DNA from: Leptolyngbya subtilissima AS-A7
GTDB lineage: Bacteria; Cyanobacteriota; Cyanobacteriia; Phormidesmidales; Phormidesmidaceae
Reading direction: 5' to 3'
Assembly: GCF_039962255.1 (NCBI RefSeq)
Contig: NZ_JAMPKY010000001.1
Coordinates: 930,001-994,000 of the forward strand
Length of the DNA: 64,000 bases
Under the pieces are notes generated by a model. The model saw only the letters and a program-made list of their open reading frames with translations. It was not told where the DNA came from and did not search any database. Positions 34,408 through 45,876 of this stretch are shown here, in pieces. The position numbers and the translations under genes are program-made. Position 1 is the stretch's first letter. The number at the start of each line of letters is the position of its first letter.

Positions 34408-35022
34408 ATGGTGCAGACCACAGCGCAACCCCTCAGTTTTGAAGACTTTATCGATCAATACCCCTGCGATGGCGGGCGCTACGAGCTGATTGAAGGCGAG
34501 GTGGTTGAGGTGCGTCCCACGGGTGCCCATGGAGACATTGGTGGGTTTATTGCCCTCAAGCTTGGTGTTCTAATTGACCAGTTAGAGTTGCCGTTAACAA
34601 TTCTTCGCACCTGCGTAGTGAAACCCCTGCGGCCCAATGCGGGCTACATTCCCGATGTGGCCGTGCTCGATCGCACTCAACTCCAGCACGAGCCCCTGTG
34701 GGAAAAATCGTTTACGGTCTGCAACGGCGCGACGGTCAAGCTGGTAGTAGAGGTGGTCAGCACCAACTGGCGGGACGACTACGGTCTCAAGCTGGCTGAC
34801 TACGAGGCTATGGGCATCGCAGAATACTGGATCGTGGACTTCCGCGCCCTGGGGGCCGCACGGGTGATTGGCCAGCCGAAGCAGCCCACAATCACACTCT
34901 GTACCCTAGGGACCGATGGCTATCAGCTAGAACGATTTACTGGAAATGATCTACTGGTTTCACCGACCTTTGCAGCGTTGAGGTTGACAGCGCAGGACAT
35001 CTTTAGAGCTGGCGCAGAATAG
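34408..35022 (+). CDS. Uma2 family (DUF820) endonuclease-like protein
   Basis: Uma2 proteins are very abundant in cyanobacteria and have a PD-(D/E)XK nuclease fold; their function is poorly known. The 204-residue protein has the typical FEDFIDQYPCDGGRYELIEG start with its Glu, then YIPDVAVLDR with the conserved Asp, VKLVVEVVSTNWRDDYGLK with Glu and Lys, and DYEAMGIAEYWIVD. The core nuclease residues are therefore present. Confidence 0.9.
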   Translation: MVQTTAQPLSFEDFIDQYPCDGGRYELIEGEVVEVRPTGAHGDIGGFIALKLGVLIDQLELPLTILRTCVVKPLRPNAGYIPDVAVLDRTQLQHEPLWEKSFTVCNGATVKLVVEVVSTNWRDDYGLKLADYEAMGIAEYWIVDFRALGAARVIGQPKQPTITLCTLGTDGYQLERFTGNDLLVSPTFAALRLTAQDIFRAGAE

Positions 35023-35039
35023 CCAGTTTTCTTTGCACC

Positions 35040-38000
35040 TCACTCGGGTTGATTGCCGTAGCCGCCACCGCCCGGTGTGGCTATTCGAATGCAGTCTCCC
35101 GCATCTAGGGCTATGGTGGCCTGCCCCGGCAAAGCCTCCACTTGGCCATCGGCGCGAATCACCTGGTTTTCTCCCACATCCCCTGGCTGTCCTCCGGCCA
35201 AGCCAAAGGGCGGTACTAGCCGATGGTTAGAGAGAATTGCGGCCGTCATCGGTTCGCGAAATTCCACTGTGCGCACAATGCCGTTGCCGCCAGCGTATTC
35301 TCCTGCTCCGCCGCTGCCCTGGCGAATGCAGAATTCTCTCAGCAGCACCGGAAAGCGCCATTCCAGGACCTCGGGGTCGGTCAACCGCGAGTTGGTCATG
35401 TGGGTATGCACCGCATCGGTGCCGGGGAAGCCGGGGCCAGCCCCCGAGCCGCCGCAGATAGTTTCGTAGTACTGATGGCGATCGCTGCCAAAGGTGAAGT
35501 TATTCATGGTGCCTTGAGAAGCGGCGATCGCACCCAAAGCCCCATACAGCGCATCGGTCACCGCCTGAGACACCTCCACATTACCCGCCACCACTGCCGC
35601 TGGGTAGTGTGGGTTTAACATGGACCCCTTTGGGATGACAATTTCCAGCGGTTTGAGGCAGCCCGCGTTGAGGGGAATGTCGTCATCCACCAGTGTTCTA
35701 AACACGTAGAGCACCGCTGCTTTGCACACCGCTGTCGGCGCGTTGAAATTGCTGGGCCGCTGGGGGGAGGTTTCAGAGAAGTCAATCTTGGCGCAGCGTC
35801 CCTCGCGATTCACGGTGACCTGCACGGCAATCTGACTGCCGTCATCCATTGGGTAGGTAAACTGGCCGTCGTGGAGGCGATCGATCACCCGCCGCACGCA
35901 TTCTTCGGCGTTGTCCTGCACATGCTGCATGTAGGTCTGCACCAGCGCTAAACCATAGTGATCCACCAGCTTTTGCAGCTCTTGCGCTCCCTTTTCATTA
36001 GCCGCGATTTGGGCCTGCAAGTCAGCGACATTCTGCGTTGAGTTCCGCACAGGGTAGGGGGCCGTCGTCAGGATTTCTAACAGCTCAGACTCCAGAAACC
36101 TCCCCCGATCAACTAGTTGCACATTGTCGAGCAGCACGCCCTCTTCCTCAATCGAAGTGCTGTTCGAAGGCATCGAGCCAGGGGTAATGCCGCCGATGTC
36201 GGCGTGGTGACCGCGAGAAGCGACGTAGAACTGTGGATGAGTGGATGAGTGGATGGGTGGATGGGTGGATAGAGTTTGAGATGGTTTTGGATTCTCCTCT
36301 GTCCCCGACTGGGCGATATAGGCGTGGGGCTCGGCCAAAAAGACTGGAGTGATAACGGTTATATCCGGCAAATGGGTGCCGCCGTTGTAGGGGTTGTTTT
36401 GCAGATACACATCGCCCGGTTTGAGGTCAGCACCCTTGGCCTCGATTAAACTCCGCACGCTTTCGCCCATCGACCCCAGATGCACAGGAATGTGGGGCGC
36501 GTTAGCCACCAGTTGACCATTTTGGTCAAACACCGCGCAGGAGAAATCCAGACGTTCTTTGATGTTGACCGAGTAGCTAGTGTTTTGCAGCGTGATTCCC
36601 ATTTCTTCGGCCACGGCGCGGAAGAGGTTGTTGAAGATTTCGAGTAGAACAGGATCAGGCAAGTTTGAATTTTGTTCGCGCAGCGTCTCCGGAGAAGTTT
36701 TGAATTTTGAATTCCCAACTCCTATTGCCTGTCCTCTCACCTCCTTCTTCAAAATCAAATGCCCCTTTGTTGCCAGAGTTGCCCTCCAACCCGGCTCCAC
36801 AACATTGGTGCCCGTCGCCTCGATGATGAGGGCCGGGCCTGCGATCGCATCCCCTGGGCACAAATCATCGCGGTGGTAGACGGGGGTGTCGTACCAGGTA
36901 TCAGCGGTGTAGACAGACACGCTGGTTTTAGGCAGCAGCGGCGTAGTGCGAGTTTTTTGAATGTCGGGTTCGTCGGGGCTGTGGGTTTGGCCAATGGCTT
37001 CGACTGCAGCGGTATCAACAATGAGAGTTTTATTCTCCTGGGCGAAACCGTAGCGCTGGCGGTGCAGAGTGGTGAACTGCGATCGCATCGCCTCCACCCC
37101 CGCAAAATCTACCGGCAGCACCGAATCTGTCCCTTCGTACTTCAGCAATAGCCGAGGCAAAACTTGGGGCAATTTTGAATTCTCCGGTTCCCCTCTTTCT
37201 CCGGGAGAGGGGCTAGGGGAGAGGGCCTCAAACCCCTGCTGACGCAATTCCTCCAGTCCCTTTTTAGCCAGAGACTCTACCACCTGCTGAATCTGCGGCA
37301 GCGTAGCCTCATCTAGGGGTAGTTCTACAGATTGCTCGTTTAGCGATCTCACATCTGCCAGCCCCATGCCGTAGGCCGACAACACCCCAGCGTAGGGATG
37401 CAGAAACACCTCGGTCATGCCCAGGGCCTCAGCAATCAGGCAAGCGTGCTGGCCTCCGGCCCCGCCAAAGCTGCACAGTACATATTCAGAAACGTCGTAG
37501 CCCCGCTGCACGGAAATCTTTTCGATGGCGTTAGCCATTTTCTCCACCGCAATGGCAAGAAATCCAGCGGCGACCTGTTCGGGGCTACGAGCATTCCCAG
37601 TGGCAGCGTGGATTTCCTCTGCCAGGGCCGCAAACTGCTCGCGTACCACCGCTGCATCGAGCGGCAGATCGCCCCCCGGCCCAAACACATGGGGGAAAAA
37701 CTCGGGCTGGAGTTTGCCCACCATGATGTTGCAGTCGGTTACCGCCAGCGGTCCACCATGGCGATAGCAGGCTGGCCCCGGATAAGCCCCTGCCGACTCT
37801 GGCCCCACCCGATAGCGGCTGCCGTCAAAGCTCACGATCGAGCCGCCCCCCGCCGCCACCGTGTGAATCGCCATCATTGGTGCCCGCAGCCGCACCCCCG
37901 CCACCTCGGTTTCAAAGGTGCGCTCGTACTCGCCTCGATAGTGCGACACATCCGTTGAGGTGCCGCCCATGTCAAAGCCAATCATGCGATCGTACCCGGC

Positions 38001-38891
38001 CTGGCGGCTGGTCTGCACCGCCCCCACTACGCCCCCGGCAGGGCCAGAGAGAATGCTGTCTTTGCCCTGAAACAGCGCCGCATCCGTTAGGCCACCATTG
38101 GACTGCATGAACATAAGGCGGGGTGAGGAAGGAGGGGAGGCATGGGACTGCTTGTTCTCCCCCATCTCCCCCACCGCCAACTGCCCTGCCACCCGATCTA
38201 CATAGCGCCTGAGAATTGGCGACAGATAAGCATCCACTACCGTCGTGTCGCCTCGGCTGACAAGCTTAATTAACGGGCTCACCTGGTGAGAGAGGGAGAC
38301 TTGGGTAAAGCCAACCTGGCGGGCGAGGTCCCCTAAGCGCAGTTCGTGAGCAGGGTAGCGATAGCCGTGCATGAGAACAATGGCACAGGCGCGAACTCCA
38401 GCATCGTAAGCTCGCTGAAGTTCCTGGGTGAGTCGAGCTTCCTCCTCAGCGCTTAAAGCAATTAAAACTTCGCCCTGGGCGGTGAGGCGTTCGTTGACTT
38501 CGATCGCCTGCTCGTAGAGCATTTCGGGCAGCTCAATGTGGCGAGCAAAGATGTTAGGGCGATTTTGGTAACCAATGCGCAGAGCATCTTTAAAGCCCTG
38601 GGTGGTAACGAGGAGGGTGCGATCGCCCTTCCGCTCCAGCAGTGCATTGGTGGCTACGGTTGTCCCCATTTTTACCGCCTCGATCAGCTCAGCCGGAATC
38701 ATTTCCCCTGGCCCTAACCCCAGCAGATCACGCATGCCTTGAATAGGGGCGTCGGCGTAGCGATCGGGGTTTTCGGATAGCAGCTTATGGACGATAATCT
38801 GTCCATCGGAGCGACGAGCCACAATGTCGGTAAAGGTGCCGCCGCGATCGATCCAAAATTGCCAGCGGTTGGGCAAGGGCTGTAGGGTCAT
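35040..38891 (-). CDS. 5-oxoprolinase (ATP-hydrolysing), fused HyuA-HyuB type, with repeat-like insertions
   Basis: The enzyme opens 5-oxoproline to glutamate with ATP and completes glutathione turnover. The 1283-residue protein fuses a hydantoinase A half (about 1-715: [49 protein letters not shown]) and a hydantoinase B half (about 740-1283: [56 protein letters not shown]). Four low-complexity inserts interrupt it at about 242-260, 554-577, 715-747 and 857-892, all in frame and resembling intergenic repeats. The frame stays open, so the protein may still work. Confidence 0.9.
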   Translation of the reverse strand: MTLQPLPNRWQFWIDRGGTFTDIVARRSDGQIIVHKLLSENPDRYADAPIQGMRDLLGLGPGEMIPAELIEAVKMGTTVATNALLERKGDRTLLVTTQGFKDALRIGYQNRPNIFARHIELPEMLYEQAIEVNERLTAQGEVLIALSAEEEARLTQELQRAYDAGVRACAIVLMHGYRYPAHELRLGDLARQVGFTQVSLSHQVSPLIKLVSRGDTTVVDAYLSPILRRYVDRVAGQLAVGEMGENKQSHASPPSSPRLMFMQSNGGLTDAALFQGKDSILSGPAGGVVGAVQTSRQAGYDRMIGFDMGGTSTDVSHYRGEYERTFETEVAGVRLRAPMMAIHTVAAGGGSIVSFDGSRYRVGPESAGAYPGPACYRHGGPLAVTDCNIMVGKLQPEFFPHVFGPGGDLPLDAAVVREQFAALAEEIHAATGNARSPEQVAAGFLAIAVEKMANAIEKISVQRGYDVSEYVLCSFGGAGGQHACLIAEALGMTEVFLHPYAGVLSAYGMGLADVRSLNEQSVELPLDEATLPQIQQVVESLAKKGLEELRQQGFEALSPSPSPGERGEPENSKLPQVLPRLLLKYEGTDSVLPVDFAGVEAMRSQFTTLHRQRYGFAQENKTLIVDTAAVEAIGQTHSPDEPDIQKTRTTPLLPKTSVSVYTADTWYDTPVYHRDDLCPGDAIAGPALIIEATGTNVVEPGWRATLATKGHLILKKEVRGQAIGVGNSKFKTSPETLREQNSNLPDPVLLEIFNNLFRAVAEEMGITLQNTSYSVNIKERLDFSCAVFDQNGQLVANAPHIPVHLGSMGESVRSLIEAKGADLKPGDVYLQNNPYNGGTHLPDITVITPVFLAEPHAYIAQSGTEENPKPSQTLSTHPPIHSSTHPQFYVASRGHHADIGGITPGSMPSNSTSIEEEGVLLDNVQLVDRGRFLESELLEILTTAPYPVRNSTQNVADLQAQIAANEKGAQELQKLVDHYGLALVQTYMQHVQDNAEECVRRVIDRLHDGQFTYPMDDGSQIAVQVTVNREGRCAKIDFSETSPQRPSNFNAPTAVCKAAVLYVFRTLVDDDIPLNAGCLKPLEIVIPKGSMLNPHYPAAVVAGNVEVSQAVTDALYGALGAIAASQGTMNNFTFGSDRHQYYETICGGSGAGPGFPGTDAVHTHMTNSRLTDPEVLEWRFPVLLREFCIRQGSGGAGEYAGGNGIVRTVEFREPMTAAILSNHRLVPPFGLAGGQPGDVGENQVIRADGQVEALPGQATIALDAGDCIRIATPGGGGYGNQPE
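36233..36270. repeat. Tandem GTGGATGR octamer repeat inside the 5-oxoprolinase gene
   Basis: Almost five consecutive copies of the octamer GTGGATGA/GTGGATGG are read in frame by the minus-strand gene as [13 protein letters not shown], directly before the conserved [14 protein letters not shown] motif. The same unit is intergenic at 33012-33050. Confidence 0.85.
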
Positions 38892-39061
38892 AGCGTAAAG
38901 GAGTGGGAAACTTGAGACGGGCTTCAGGCTTCATTGTGAACTACCGCTAAACTCGGCGAGCAGGCGGTTGTCGCTGGCAGACTCCCGATGTCAGACTCGT
39001 GGCAATGGGGATAGGCCATCTACATTCAGTGCTGATGTAATTTTTATCTGAGCTCAACCCT

Positions 39062-40015
39062 ATGGATACTCAATCTAAAATCTATGTAGCCGGTTCCCGT
39101 GGCCTTGTAGGCAGCGCCCTGGTGAGAACCCTCAAGGCTCAGGGTTATGAAAATTTGGTATTGCCCTCAAGCCAAGAGCTTGACCTGCGCAGCCAGGCAG
39201 CAGTGGATGAGTTCTTCGCCCAAGAAAAGCCTGACTACGTCTTTCTGGCGGCGGCTAAGGTGGGTGGCATTCATGCTAACAACACCTATCGGGCCGAGTT
39301 TCTCTACGACAATTTGATGATTGAGGCCAACATCATCCACAGCGCCTACCAGCACGGCGTGCAAAAACTGCTGTTTTTGGGGTCATCCTGCATTTACCCG
39401 AAGCTCTGCCCGCAGCCAATGAAGGAAGATTACCTGCTGACGGGTTTTCTAGAGCCGACCAATGAGCCCTATGCGATCGCCAAAATTGCCGGCCTCAAGC
39501 TCTGCGAAAACTACTGCCGTCAGTACGGGGTGAACTTTATCTCGGCCATGCCCACCAACCTCTACGGGCTCAACGACAACTTTGATCTGGCCAATTCCCA
39601 CGTGCTGCCCGCGCTGATGCGCAAGTTCCACGAGGCCAAAGTCAATGGTGAGCCCACCGTCGCCGTGTGGGGCACCGGCACCCCCCTGCGCGAGTTTCTG
39701 TATGTTGATGATTTAGCCGACGCCCTAGTGTTTTTGATGAACAACTACAACGACGTAGATTTCGTCAACGTCGGCACCGGCCAAGAGGTTTCAATCAAAG
39801 AATTAGCCCTCACTATGAAAGCCGTGGTCGGCTATGAAGGCGACCTAGTGTTTGACACCACCAAGCCCGACGGCACCCCGCGCAAACTGCTCGACGTCTC
39901 GCGCCTCAACGCAGCGGGCTGGCAGGCTAAAACCGACCTTAAAACTGGTATCGAGCAGACCTACGCTTGGTTTTTGCAGAGCTACGACTCGCTCCGGGGC
40001 CGAACTGCCGCTTAG
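39062..40015 (+). CDS. fcl: GDP-L-fucose synthase
   Basis: This short-chain dehydrogenase converts GDP-4-keto-6-deoxymannose to GDP-L-fucose for surface polysaccharide. The 317-residue protein has the NADP-binding [16 protein letters not shown], then [40 protein letters not shown] with the catalytic Ser, and [15 protein letters not shown] with the YxxxK pair. The length is normal. GDP-mannose dehydratase, its usual partner, is not in the window. Confidence 0.95.
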   Translation: MDTQSKIYVAGSRGLVGSALVRTLKAQGYENLVLPSSQELDLRSQAAVDEFFAQEKPDYVFLAAAKVGGIHANNTYRAEFLYDNLMIEANIIHSAYQHGVQKLLFLGSSCIYPKLCPQPMKEDYLLTGFLEPTNEPYAIAKIAGLKLCENYCRQYGVNFISAMPTNLYGLNDNFDLANSHVLPALMRKFHEAKVNGEPTVAVWGTGTPLREFLYVDDLADALVFLMNNYNDVDFVNVGTGQEVSIKELALTMKAVVGYEGDLVFDTTKPDGTPRKLLDVSRLNAAGWQAKTDLKTGIEQTYAWFLQSYDSLRGRTAA

Positions 40016-40030
40016 GGTCGTGGTGCCTCT

Positions 40031-40222
40031 TCAGGCGGGCTCGCATTTGCCGCTGCGAATCAACCCCACCCGGCGGGTAATGGCTTCCTGCTGGGTGGCG
40101 TAGGGTCCCCACATAGGGCGACGCTCCTGCAATCGCTCGCGGCTAATGCTTTCTGCGGATAGCACGTTGCAGGTGCCGTCTTCGGCCTGAACTACGTACC
40201 ACCCCTCATTTCTTTCTGACAT
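40031..40222 (-). CDS. Small hypothetical protein convergent with fcl
   Basis: The 63-residue soluble protein contains EGWYVVQAEDGTCNVLSAES and ERRPMWGPYATQQEAITRRV, then GLIRSGKCEPA. The GPYATQQEAITRRVGLIRSGKC arrangement looks like a conserved small cyanobacterial family, with two Cys near the ends. I do not recognise a function. It is convergent with fcl, 15 bp away, and downstream of the pilin-like gene on the same strand. Confidence 0.65.
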   Translation of the reverse strand: MSERNEGWYVVQAEDGTCNVLSAESISRERLQERRPMWGPYATQQEAITRRVGLIRSGKCEPA

Positions 40223-40292
40223 TCACTCACTCCTAAACCATGTCATGGCGCTAACCTATTAAACTCGGTTTTGCTCCAAGTGGGGGGAGAGG

Positions 40293-40853
40293 TTAATAAC
40301 AGAAGCGATCGTTGCTGTTGGCTTGGGCATGTCCTTTGCCCTTGCGCATCGCCCCAATCATGGTAGAAACCACCACGCAACGGTGGGTTTCTTTGCTGCC
40401 ATCCATGGAGAATGTGACGGTGCTAACACGGGTCTTGACGTTGCCGTACATATCAAACTTGACATAGTAAGTGCCACCTGAGCTAAGCATGGTGTTGTCG
40501 ATATCGGCAAAAACGACGCCCTCAACCAAGGGAGACCAAGCGACCACCTGGGTCGATAACGTCGTTTCGGGATGACTAGCCCACTCAATGCGGCCGTTGC
40601 GATCGCGAATACTGAAGCGGCGATCGTGGCGCTGCTGCATGGCATCGGCCTGGGTAGCCCGCATCCCCTGATACACCATGTCTTGGGTGGCGTTGATCTT
40701 GCGCTGTTGCACAAAACTAAACCATGAGGGGGCTGCGATCGCCGCCATCAGCCCCATAATCACTACCACAATCAATCCTTCAATCAGCGTGAACCCAGCA
40801 GAATTAGCCTGCTTGTAGATTGGTCTGCGCGATCGCCGCCAGAGTCGAGTCAT
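40293..40853 (-). CDS. Type IV pilin-like / GspH-type pseudopilin
   Basis: The 186-residue protein has a prepilin leader. After a basic segment the cleavage site is SAG before FTLIEGLIVVVIMGLMAAIA, with Glu at +5, and the hydrophobic helix continues from there. The globular part (about 50-186) is beta-rich and contains one Cys pair candidate (Cys in HRCVVV and the C-terminal RFCY). It is probably a minor pilin of the type IV pilus or a competence pilus. It lies alone, away from pil operons. Confidence 0.87.
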   Translation of the reverse strand: MTRLWRRSRRPIYKQANSAGFTLIEGLIVVVIMGLMAAIAAPSWFSFVQQRKINATQDMVYQGMRATQADAMQQRHDRRFSIRDRNGRIEWASHPETTLSTQVVAWSPLVEGVVFADIDNTMLSSGGTYYVKFDMYGNVKTRVSTVTFSMDGSKETHRCVVVSTMIGAMRKGKGHAQANSNDRFCY

Positions 40854-42269
<1,416 letters not shown>

Positions 42270-42292
42270 TCTCTTTTTTGACAACCGGGACG

Positions 42293-42386
42293 GCTATCTC
42301 ACAAACCTGAAACCACCTGCTTTTCTCGGGTGGAATAGGGAGCCTGCCTGTCCCAGATAGACAGCCGAGAGGCTATCCCACAAACT
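42293..42386. repeat. Short direct repeat between frmA and frmB
   Basis: GGCTATCTCACAAAC (42293-42307) recurs as GGCTATCCCACAAAC (42372-42386) with one difference. Between them is a potential hairpin, CCACC/GGTGG (about 42313-42333). The role is unknown; no promoter was recognised. Confidence 0.45.
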
Positions 42387-42403
42387 CTCTACCATCTACC
42401 CCT

Positions 42404-43255
42404 ATGGCCCTTACTCTCCATAAACAACATGCCTGCTTTGATGGCACAGTTAGCTACTACAGCCATCCCTCTGATGTCTGCAACTGCGAGATGCGATTTG
42501 CAGTATTTGTGCCGCTCCAGGCGCAGACTGGCCCGGTGCCTGTGCTGTTTTACCTGTCGGGGTTGACCTGCACCGAAGACAATTTCACCAGCAAGGCCGG
42601 AGCTCAACGCTATGCTGCGGAACACGGCATTATGCTAGTGGCCCCCGACACCAGCCCTCGCGGTGAAGGGGTGCCCGATGAGCCGGAGGCCTGGGACTTT
42701 GGCATTGGAGCTGGGTTTTACGTGAATGCCACGGAAGCGCCCTGGAGCAAAAACTACTCCATGTACAGCTATGTGGTGCAAGAACTGCCGGAGCTAATCG
42801 CTCAGGAGTTTTCGGTGCGGCGCGATCGCATGGGCATTTTTGGCCATTCCATGGGGGGCCACGGGGCGCTGGTCTGTGGCTTGCGCAATCCCGATCTATT
42901 CAAATCGATCTCAGCCTTTGCGCCGATCGCCGCCCCCTCCCAATGCCCCTGGGGTCAGAAGGCGTTCTCGGGCTATCTAGGGGCAGATTCCAATAGCTGG
43001 AAGGCTTACGACGCGACGGAGCTGGTGAAGGTTTACCCTCAGTGCGATCGCACCATTTTGATTGACCAGGGCACCGCCGATAATTTTTTGGCGCAAAATC
43101 AGCTGCTGCCCGACGTTTTTGCAGACGCTTGCAAAGAGGCCGGACAACCTCTAGTTTTACGCATGCAGCCGGGCTACGATCACAGCTACTTTTTTATGGC
43201 GTCCTTTATGGCTGACCATCTGCGCCACCATGCCGATGTGTTAACAAAGGGCTAG
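42404..43255 (+). CDS. frmB: S-formylglutathione hydrolase
   Basis: This esterase hydrolyses S-formylglutathione to formate and glutathione, the second step of formaldehyde detoxification. The 283-residue alpha/beta hydrolase has the nucleophile motif GIFGHSMGGHGAL (Ser), LIDQGTADNF near the catalytic Asp, and PGYDHSYFFM with the catalytic His. FYLSGLTCTEDNFTSKAG and APDTSPRGEG are family hallmarks. It lies 134 bp after frmA, consistent with joint expression. Fgh/EstD-type names also apply. Confidence 0.95.
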   Translation: MALTLHKQHACFDGTVSYYSHPSDVCNCEMRFAVFVPLQAQTGPVPVLFYLSGLTCTEDNFTSKAGAQRYAAEHGIMLVAPDTSPRGEGVPDEPEAWDFGIGAGFYVNATEAPWSKNYSMYSYVVQELPELIAQEFSVRRDRMGIFGHSMGGHGALVCGLRNPDLFKSISAFAPIAAPSQCPWGQKAFSGYLGADSNSWKAYDATELVKVYPQCDRTILIDQGTADNFLAQNQLLPDVFADACKEAGQPLVLRMQPGYDHSYFFMASFMADHLRHHADVLTKG

Positions 43256-43303
43256 GCTAGGAAAGATTGTCCAAGCTGACTCGCGTTATCAGGAGACCCC
43301 GTT

Positions 43304-43867
43304 ATGGTGAGATATTGTGTTGCTGCTCTACTAATAGTGCTGGCATGGCTGACCCCAGGGGCAGCTTGGGCCAGCCCATTATCCCCCCTGCTCGCCCAGG
43401 CTACTGGGGTAGAATTGCCCGAGGTTGAGGCCAGTGCGCCCCTTAGCGACGCCGACATTGCCACCTTTGCTAAGGTTTACCAGCAGGTGCAAACGCTGCG
43501 TCTCCAGGCCGAGCAAGAGATGGCCAAGGCCGTAGAAGACGAAGGTCTGACCATTGAGCGATTCAATGCGATCGCAGAGACTCAGCTCACCGATGCAGCC
43601 GAAAGCTCCGAAGATATGGCTAAAATTGCTGAGAAAGCCAAAATTTCTAAAAAAGACGACAAAAAGTTTAAAGCGGCCGTAGATCGCATCATCGCTATTC
43701 GCCAGAGCACCGAAGGCGATATGGAAAAAGCCATTGAGGCTGACGGGCTTTCGATCGACACTTTCAACAGCATTTTGGAGCGTTCTGCCGACGATACTAC
43801 CCTCCAGCGGCAGATTAGCGATGCGATCGTTAAGCAAACTCTAGCCGCCGCTGAACCAGCAGCTTAA
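43304..43867 (+). CDS. Exported DUF4168 domain protein
   Basis: The 187-residue protein has a signal peptide (about 1-24, LIVLAWLTPGAAWA). Two similar helical segments follow, each with a D...F..I pattern: DEGLTIERFNAIAETQ and ADGLSIDTFNSILERS. This is the DUF4168 layout, common in cyanobacterial periplasmic proteins of unknown function. AGGAG precedes the ATG. It is likely monocistronic, bounded by frmB upstream and an inverted repeat downstream. Confidence 0.8.
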   Translation: MVRYCVAALLIVLAWLTPGAAWASPLSPLLAQATGVELPEVEASAPLSDADIATFAKVYQQVQTLRLQAEQEMAKAVEDEGLTIERFNAIAETQLTDAAESSEDMAKIAEKAKISKKDDKKFKAAVDRIIAIRQSTEGDMEKAIEADGLSIDTFNSILERSADDTTLQRQISDAIVKQTLAAAEPAA

Positions 43868-43885
43868 GGGTTTGCGAAGCCAAAT

Positions 43886-43999
43886 TTGACAGGTTAATGG
43901 GGGTTTAGGGTTCAAGGTTTAGGGTTCAAGGTCTTAGATGCATAGCCTGCCTTAAACCGGGCACCCTAAACCCTAGACCCTAGGCATTAAATCTGTCAC
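43886..43999. repeat. Long TTTAGGG-type inverted repeat
   Basis: Tandem GGGTTTAGGGTTCAAGG on the left is answered by CCCTAAACCCTAGACCC on the right (to about 43981). The outer ends, TTGACAGGTTAATG and CATTAAATCTGTCA, also pair imperfectly. The whole could fold into a long imperfect hairpin after the DUF4168 gene. It shares its core with 7695-7749 and 52340-52403. Confidence 0.75.
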
Positions 44000-44165
44000 A
44001 GACAGCCCGGTCGCTTGACGACTTCAATTAGAGTCATCAACCACCCTTAGGAGTAGTTATCTCAGGTTTTATGAGGTTATGTGAACCCGGCCTCGGGCTG
44101 CGGAAAAATGGGGTCACAATGGGCCACAGAAGCCGAATCTGTGCTTACTCTTGAGGGTTTTTGTG

Positions 44166-44774
44166 ATGGTGCCTTTCTTCAAAACCGCCCCTGCGGAAAC
44201 CGATACGGAGACCAAGATTCTAAAAGCGGCTCTAAAGCTGTTTGCTAAGCACGGCTATGGGGGCACGACTACCCGCGAACTGGCCCAGAGCGCTGGGGTG
44301 GCTGAGGGCACTCTGTTCCGCCATTTTGAGAATAAGAAAGCGATTTTAGTGGCGGTGGCCAGCCAAGGCTGGGTCGAAATTCTCACCGACTTGCTGACTG
44401 AGCTGAGCGAAATGGCTAGCTATAAGGCGATCGGCCAGGTAATGCAGCGGCGCATGCTTAATCTGCAAAAGAACTCGGCCCTGATGCGGGTGTGCTTTAT
44501 GGAAGCGCAGTTTCACCCCGAGCTGCGGGAGCAAATTCAAACCGAAGTGATCGGCAAAATGATTGACGTCGCCGAAGCTTTCTTCCAAACCGCCATGGAT
44601 CGCGGCGTCTACCGACCGATGAACGCCCGCATGGTGGCGCGCGTCTTTTTGGGCATGTTTACGGTCGCCGGGTTTAGCCAAGACACCCTCGGTGACGAAG
44701 CCGCCTCGCCCCAGGCGATGAAAGATCTGGCCGAGTGTTTGACGGATATTTTTTTGAATGGGGTGCTTGCCTAG
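44166..44774 (+). CDS. TetR-family transcriptional regulator
   Basis: The 202-residue protein has the TetR DNA-binding domain at about 12-60 (KILKAALKLFAKHGYGGTTT, then ELAQSAGVAEGTLFRHFENK) and a helical ligand-binding half. ATG 44166 follows GAGGG at normal spacing; a TTG at 44151 is less likely. It is convergent with the glutathione S-transferase gene. A role in electrophile or solvent response is possible from the neighbours but not shown. Confidence 0.9.
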   Translation: MVPFFKTAPAETDTETKILKAALKLFAKHGYGGTTTRELAQSAGVAEGTLFRHFENKKAILVAVASQGWVEILTDLLTELSEMASYKAIGQVMQRRMLNLQKNSALMRVCFMEAQFHPELREQIQTEVIGKMIDVAEAFFQTAMDRGVYRPMNARMVARVFLGMFTVAGFSQDTLGDEAASPQAMKDLAECLTDIFLNGVLA

Positions 44775-44859
44775 GAAAAGATAGGGAAGGTAAGGAGGAT
44801 GAGGAAGATTTTGCTGATTTTCTTCCCCATCCCCTCATCTCCCTATCTTCCTCACTTTC
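44775..44859. repeat. Purine/pyrimidine inverted repeat between convergent genes
   Basis: A GGATGAGGAAGA arm (44797-44808) pairs with 44821-44832 with one mismatch, and further complementary GATAGGGAAGG/TCCCTATC tracts extend outward. It fills the whole gap between the TetR and GST stops, so a bidirectional terminator is plausible. Confidence 0.65.
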
Positions 44860-45546
44860 CTACCGCCGTCCCTGACCAAACAGGATCGCCTTGGCCTCAT
44901 CGCTCATGGTTGATTCGGCGCGCATTGACTCGGCGATCGCATAGGCCCGCTCCACCGCTGGCCGCGCTTTGATCGCCTCAAACCAGCGCTTCAAATTGGG
45001 GAAATCCTCCAGGTTTTGCTGCTGGGTTTCGTAGGGCACAATCCAGGGATAGCAGGCCATATCGGCGATGGAGTAGTCGCCGGCGATAAAGTCTTTGCCC
45101 TCAAGCTGCCGATCTAAAACGCCATAGAGACGCTCGGTCTCTTTGACGTAGCGGTTGATGGCGTAGGGAATTTTCTCAGGGGCATAGCTGCCGAAATGGT
45201 GGTTTTGACCCAGCATTGGCCCCAGCCCGCCCATTTGCCAAAACAGCCACTGCATGACGTTGGCGCGATCGCGCAGCCCCGACGGTAAGAACTGCCCGGT
45301 TTTTTCGGCTAGATACTGCAAAATTGCTCCTGACTCAAACAGGCTCAGGGGCTCACCGCCGTCAGCTGGGTCATGATCGACAATGGCGGGGATGCGGTTG
45401 TTGGGCGCGATCGCCAGAAAGTTAGGATTAAACTGATCGCCCTTGCCGATATTGATGGGCTTGAGGGTGTAGTCCACATCAGCTTCTTCGAGAAAAATGG
45501 TGACCTTGTGGCCGTTGGGGGTCGTCCAGTAATAGAGGTCAATCAT
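44860..45546 (-). CDS. Glutathione S-transferase, Ure2/YghU-like
   Basis: The 228-residue protein has an N-terminal thioredoxin-like domain (IDLYYWTTPNGHKVTIFLEE, then FNPNFLAIAPNNRIPAIVDH with the cis-Pro, and SLFESGAILQYLAEKTG with the glutathione-binding Glu-Ser). A helical C-terminal domain follows, with GDYSIADMACYPW. Asn at the N-terminal active-site region, in PNGHKV, is typical of Ure2p/nu-class members. The ATG at 45546 has AAGGA eight bases before it, better than 45567. Electrophile or peroxide detoxification is likely. Confidence 0.93.
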   Translation of the reverse strand: MIDLYYWTTPNGHKVTIFLEEADVDYTLKPINIGKGDQFNPNFLAIAPNNRIPAIVDHDPADGGEPLSLFESGAILQYLAEKTGQFLPSGLRDRANVMQWLFWQMGGLGPMLGQNHHFGSYAPEKIPYAINRYVKETERLYGVLDRQLEGKDFIAGDYSIADMACYPWIVPYETQQQNLEDFPNLKRWFEAIKARPAVERAYAIAESMRAESTMSDEAKAILFGQGRR

Positions 45547-45876
45547 GGCAAGCATCCTTGGGGGCAAAGCACGGGAGCAGACCCAAATAGCCTAAACCAA
45601 GTCCTCCGCTATTGTGAAAAATTTAGTACAATTGAACTATGTAATATCAACGGGCACAGCGCTTGAAGCAGCAACTTGGAGAAAACGCGCTGATATTGGT
45701 TCAAAACCCCGACCTCTAAGGCGTTGTAAGCCCTAGGTCGTGTGTGACTCAACATTTCTTTCGATTTTGTTCCCATCCAAATCTCGATCTGGCCTTAGAA
45801 TCAAGCGATATTTCGGACTCGCGCCCGAGCAGACCGGCCTTTAAGGCCAGCCCACCGCCCTAGAGGATGACTCGTT
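45547..45876. promoter_or_regulatory. Divergent gap between GST and the 45877 gene
   Basis: No gene is seen. It contains inverted arms AATATCA (45643-45649) and TGATATT (45691-45697) that could close a larger hairpin, a TACAAT box (45627-45632) and a GGCCTTTAAGGCC near-palindrome (about 45838-45850). GAGGA at about 45863-45867 is a fair ribosome-binding site for the next gene. Promoters are not assigned with confidence. Confidence 0.35.

Noticed and set aside
36233-36270. CRISPR array
   Set aside because: The octamers are contiguous, without spacers, and are read in frame by a protein gene. No other spaced direct repeats were found in the window.
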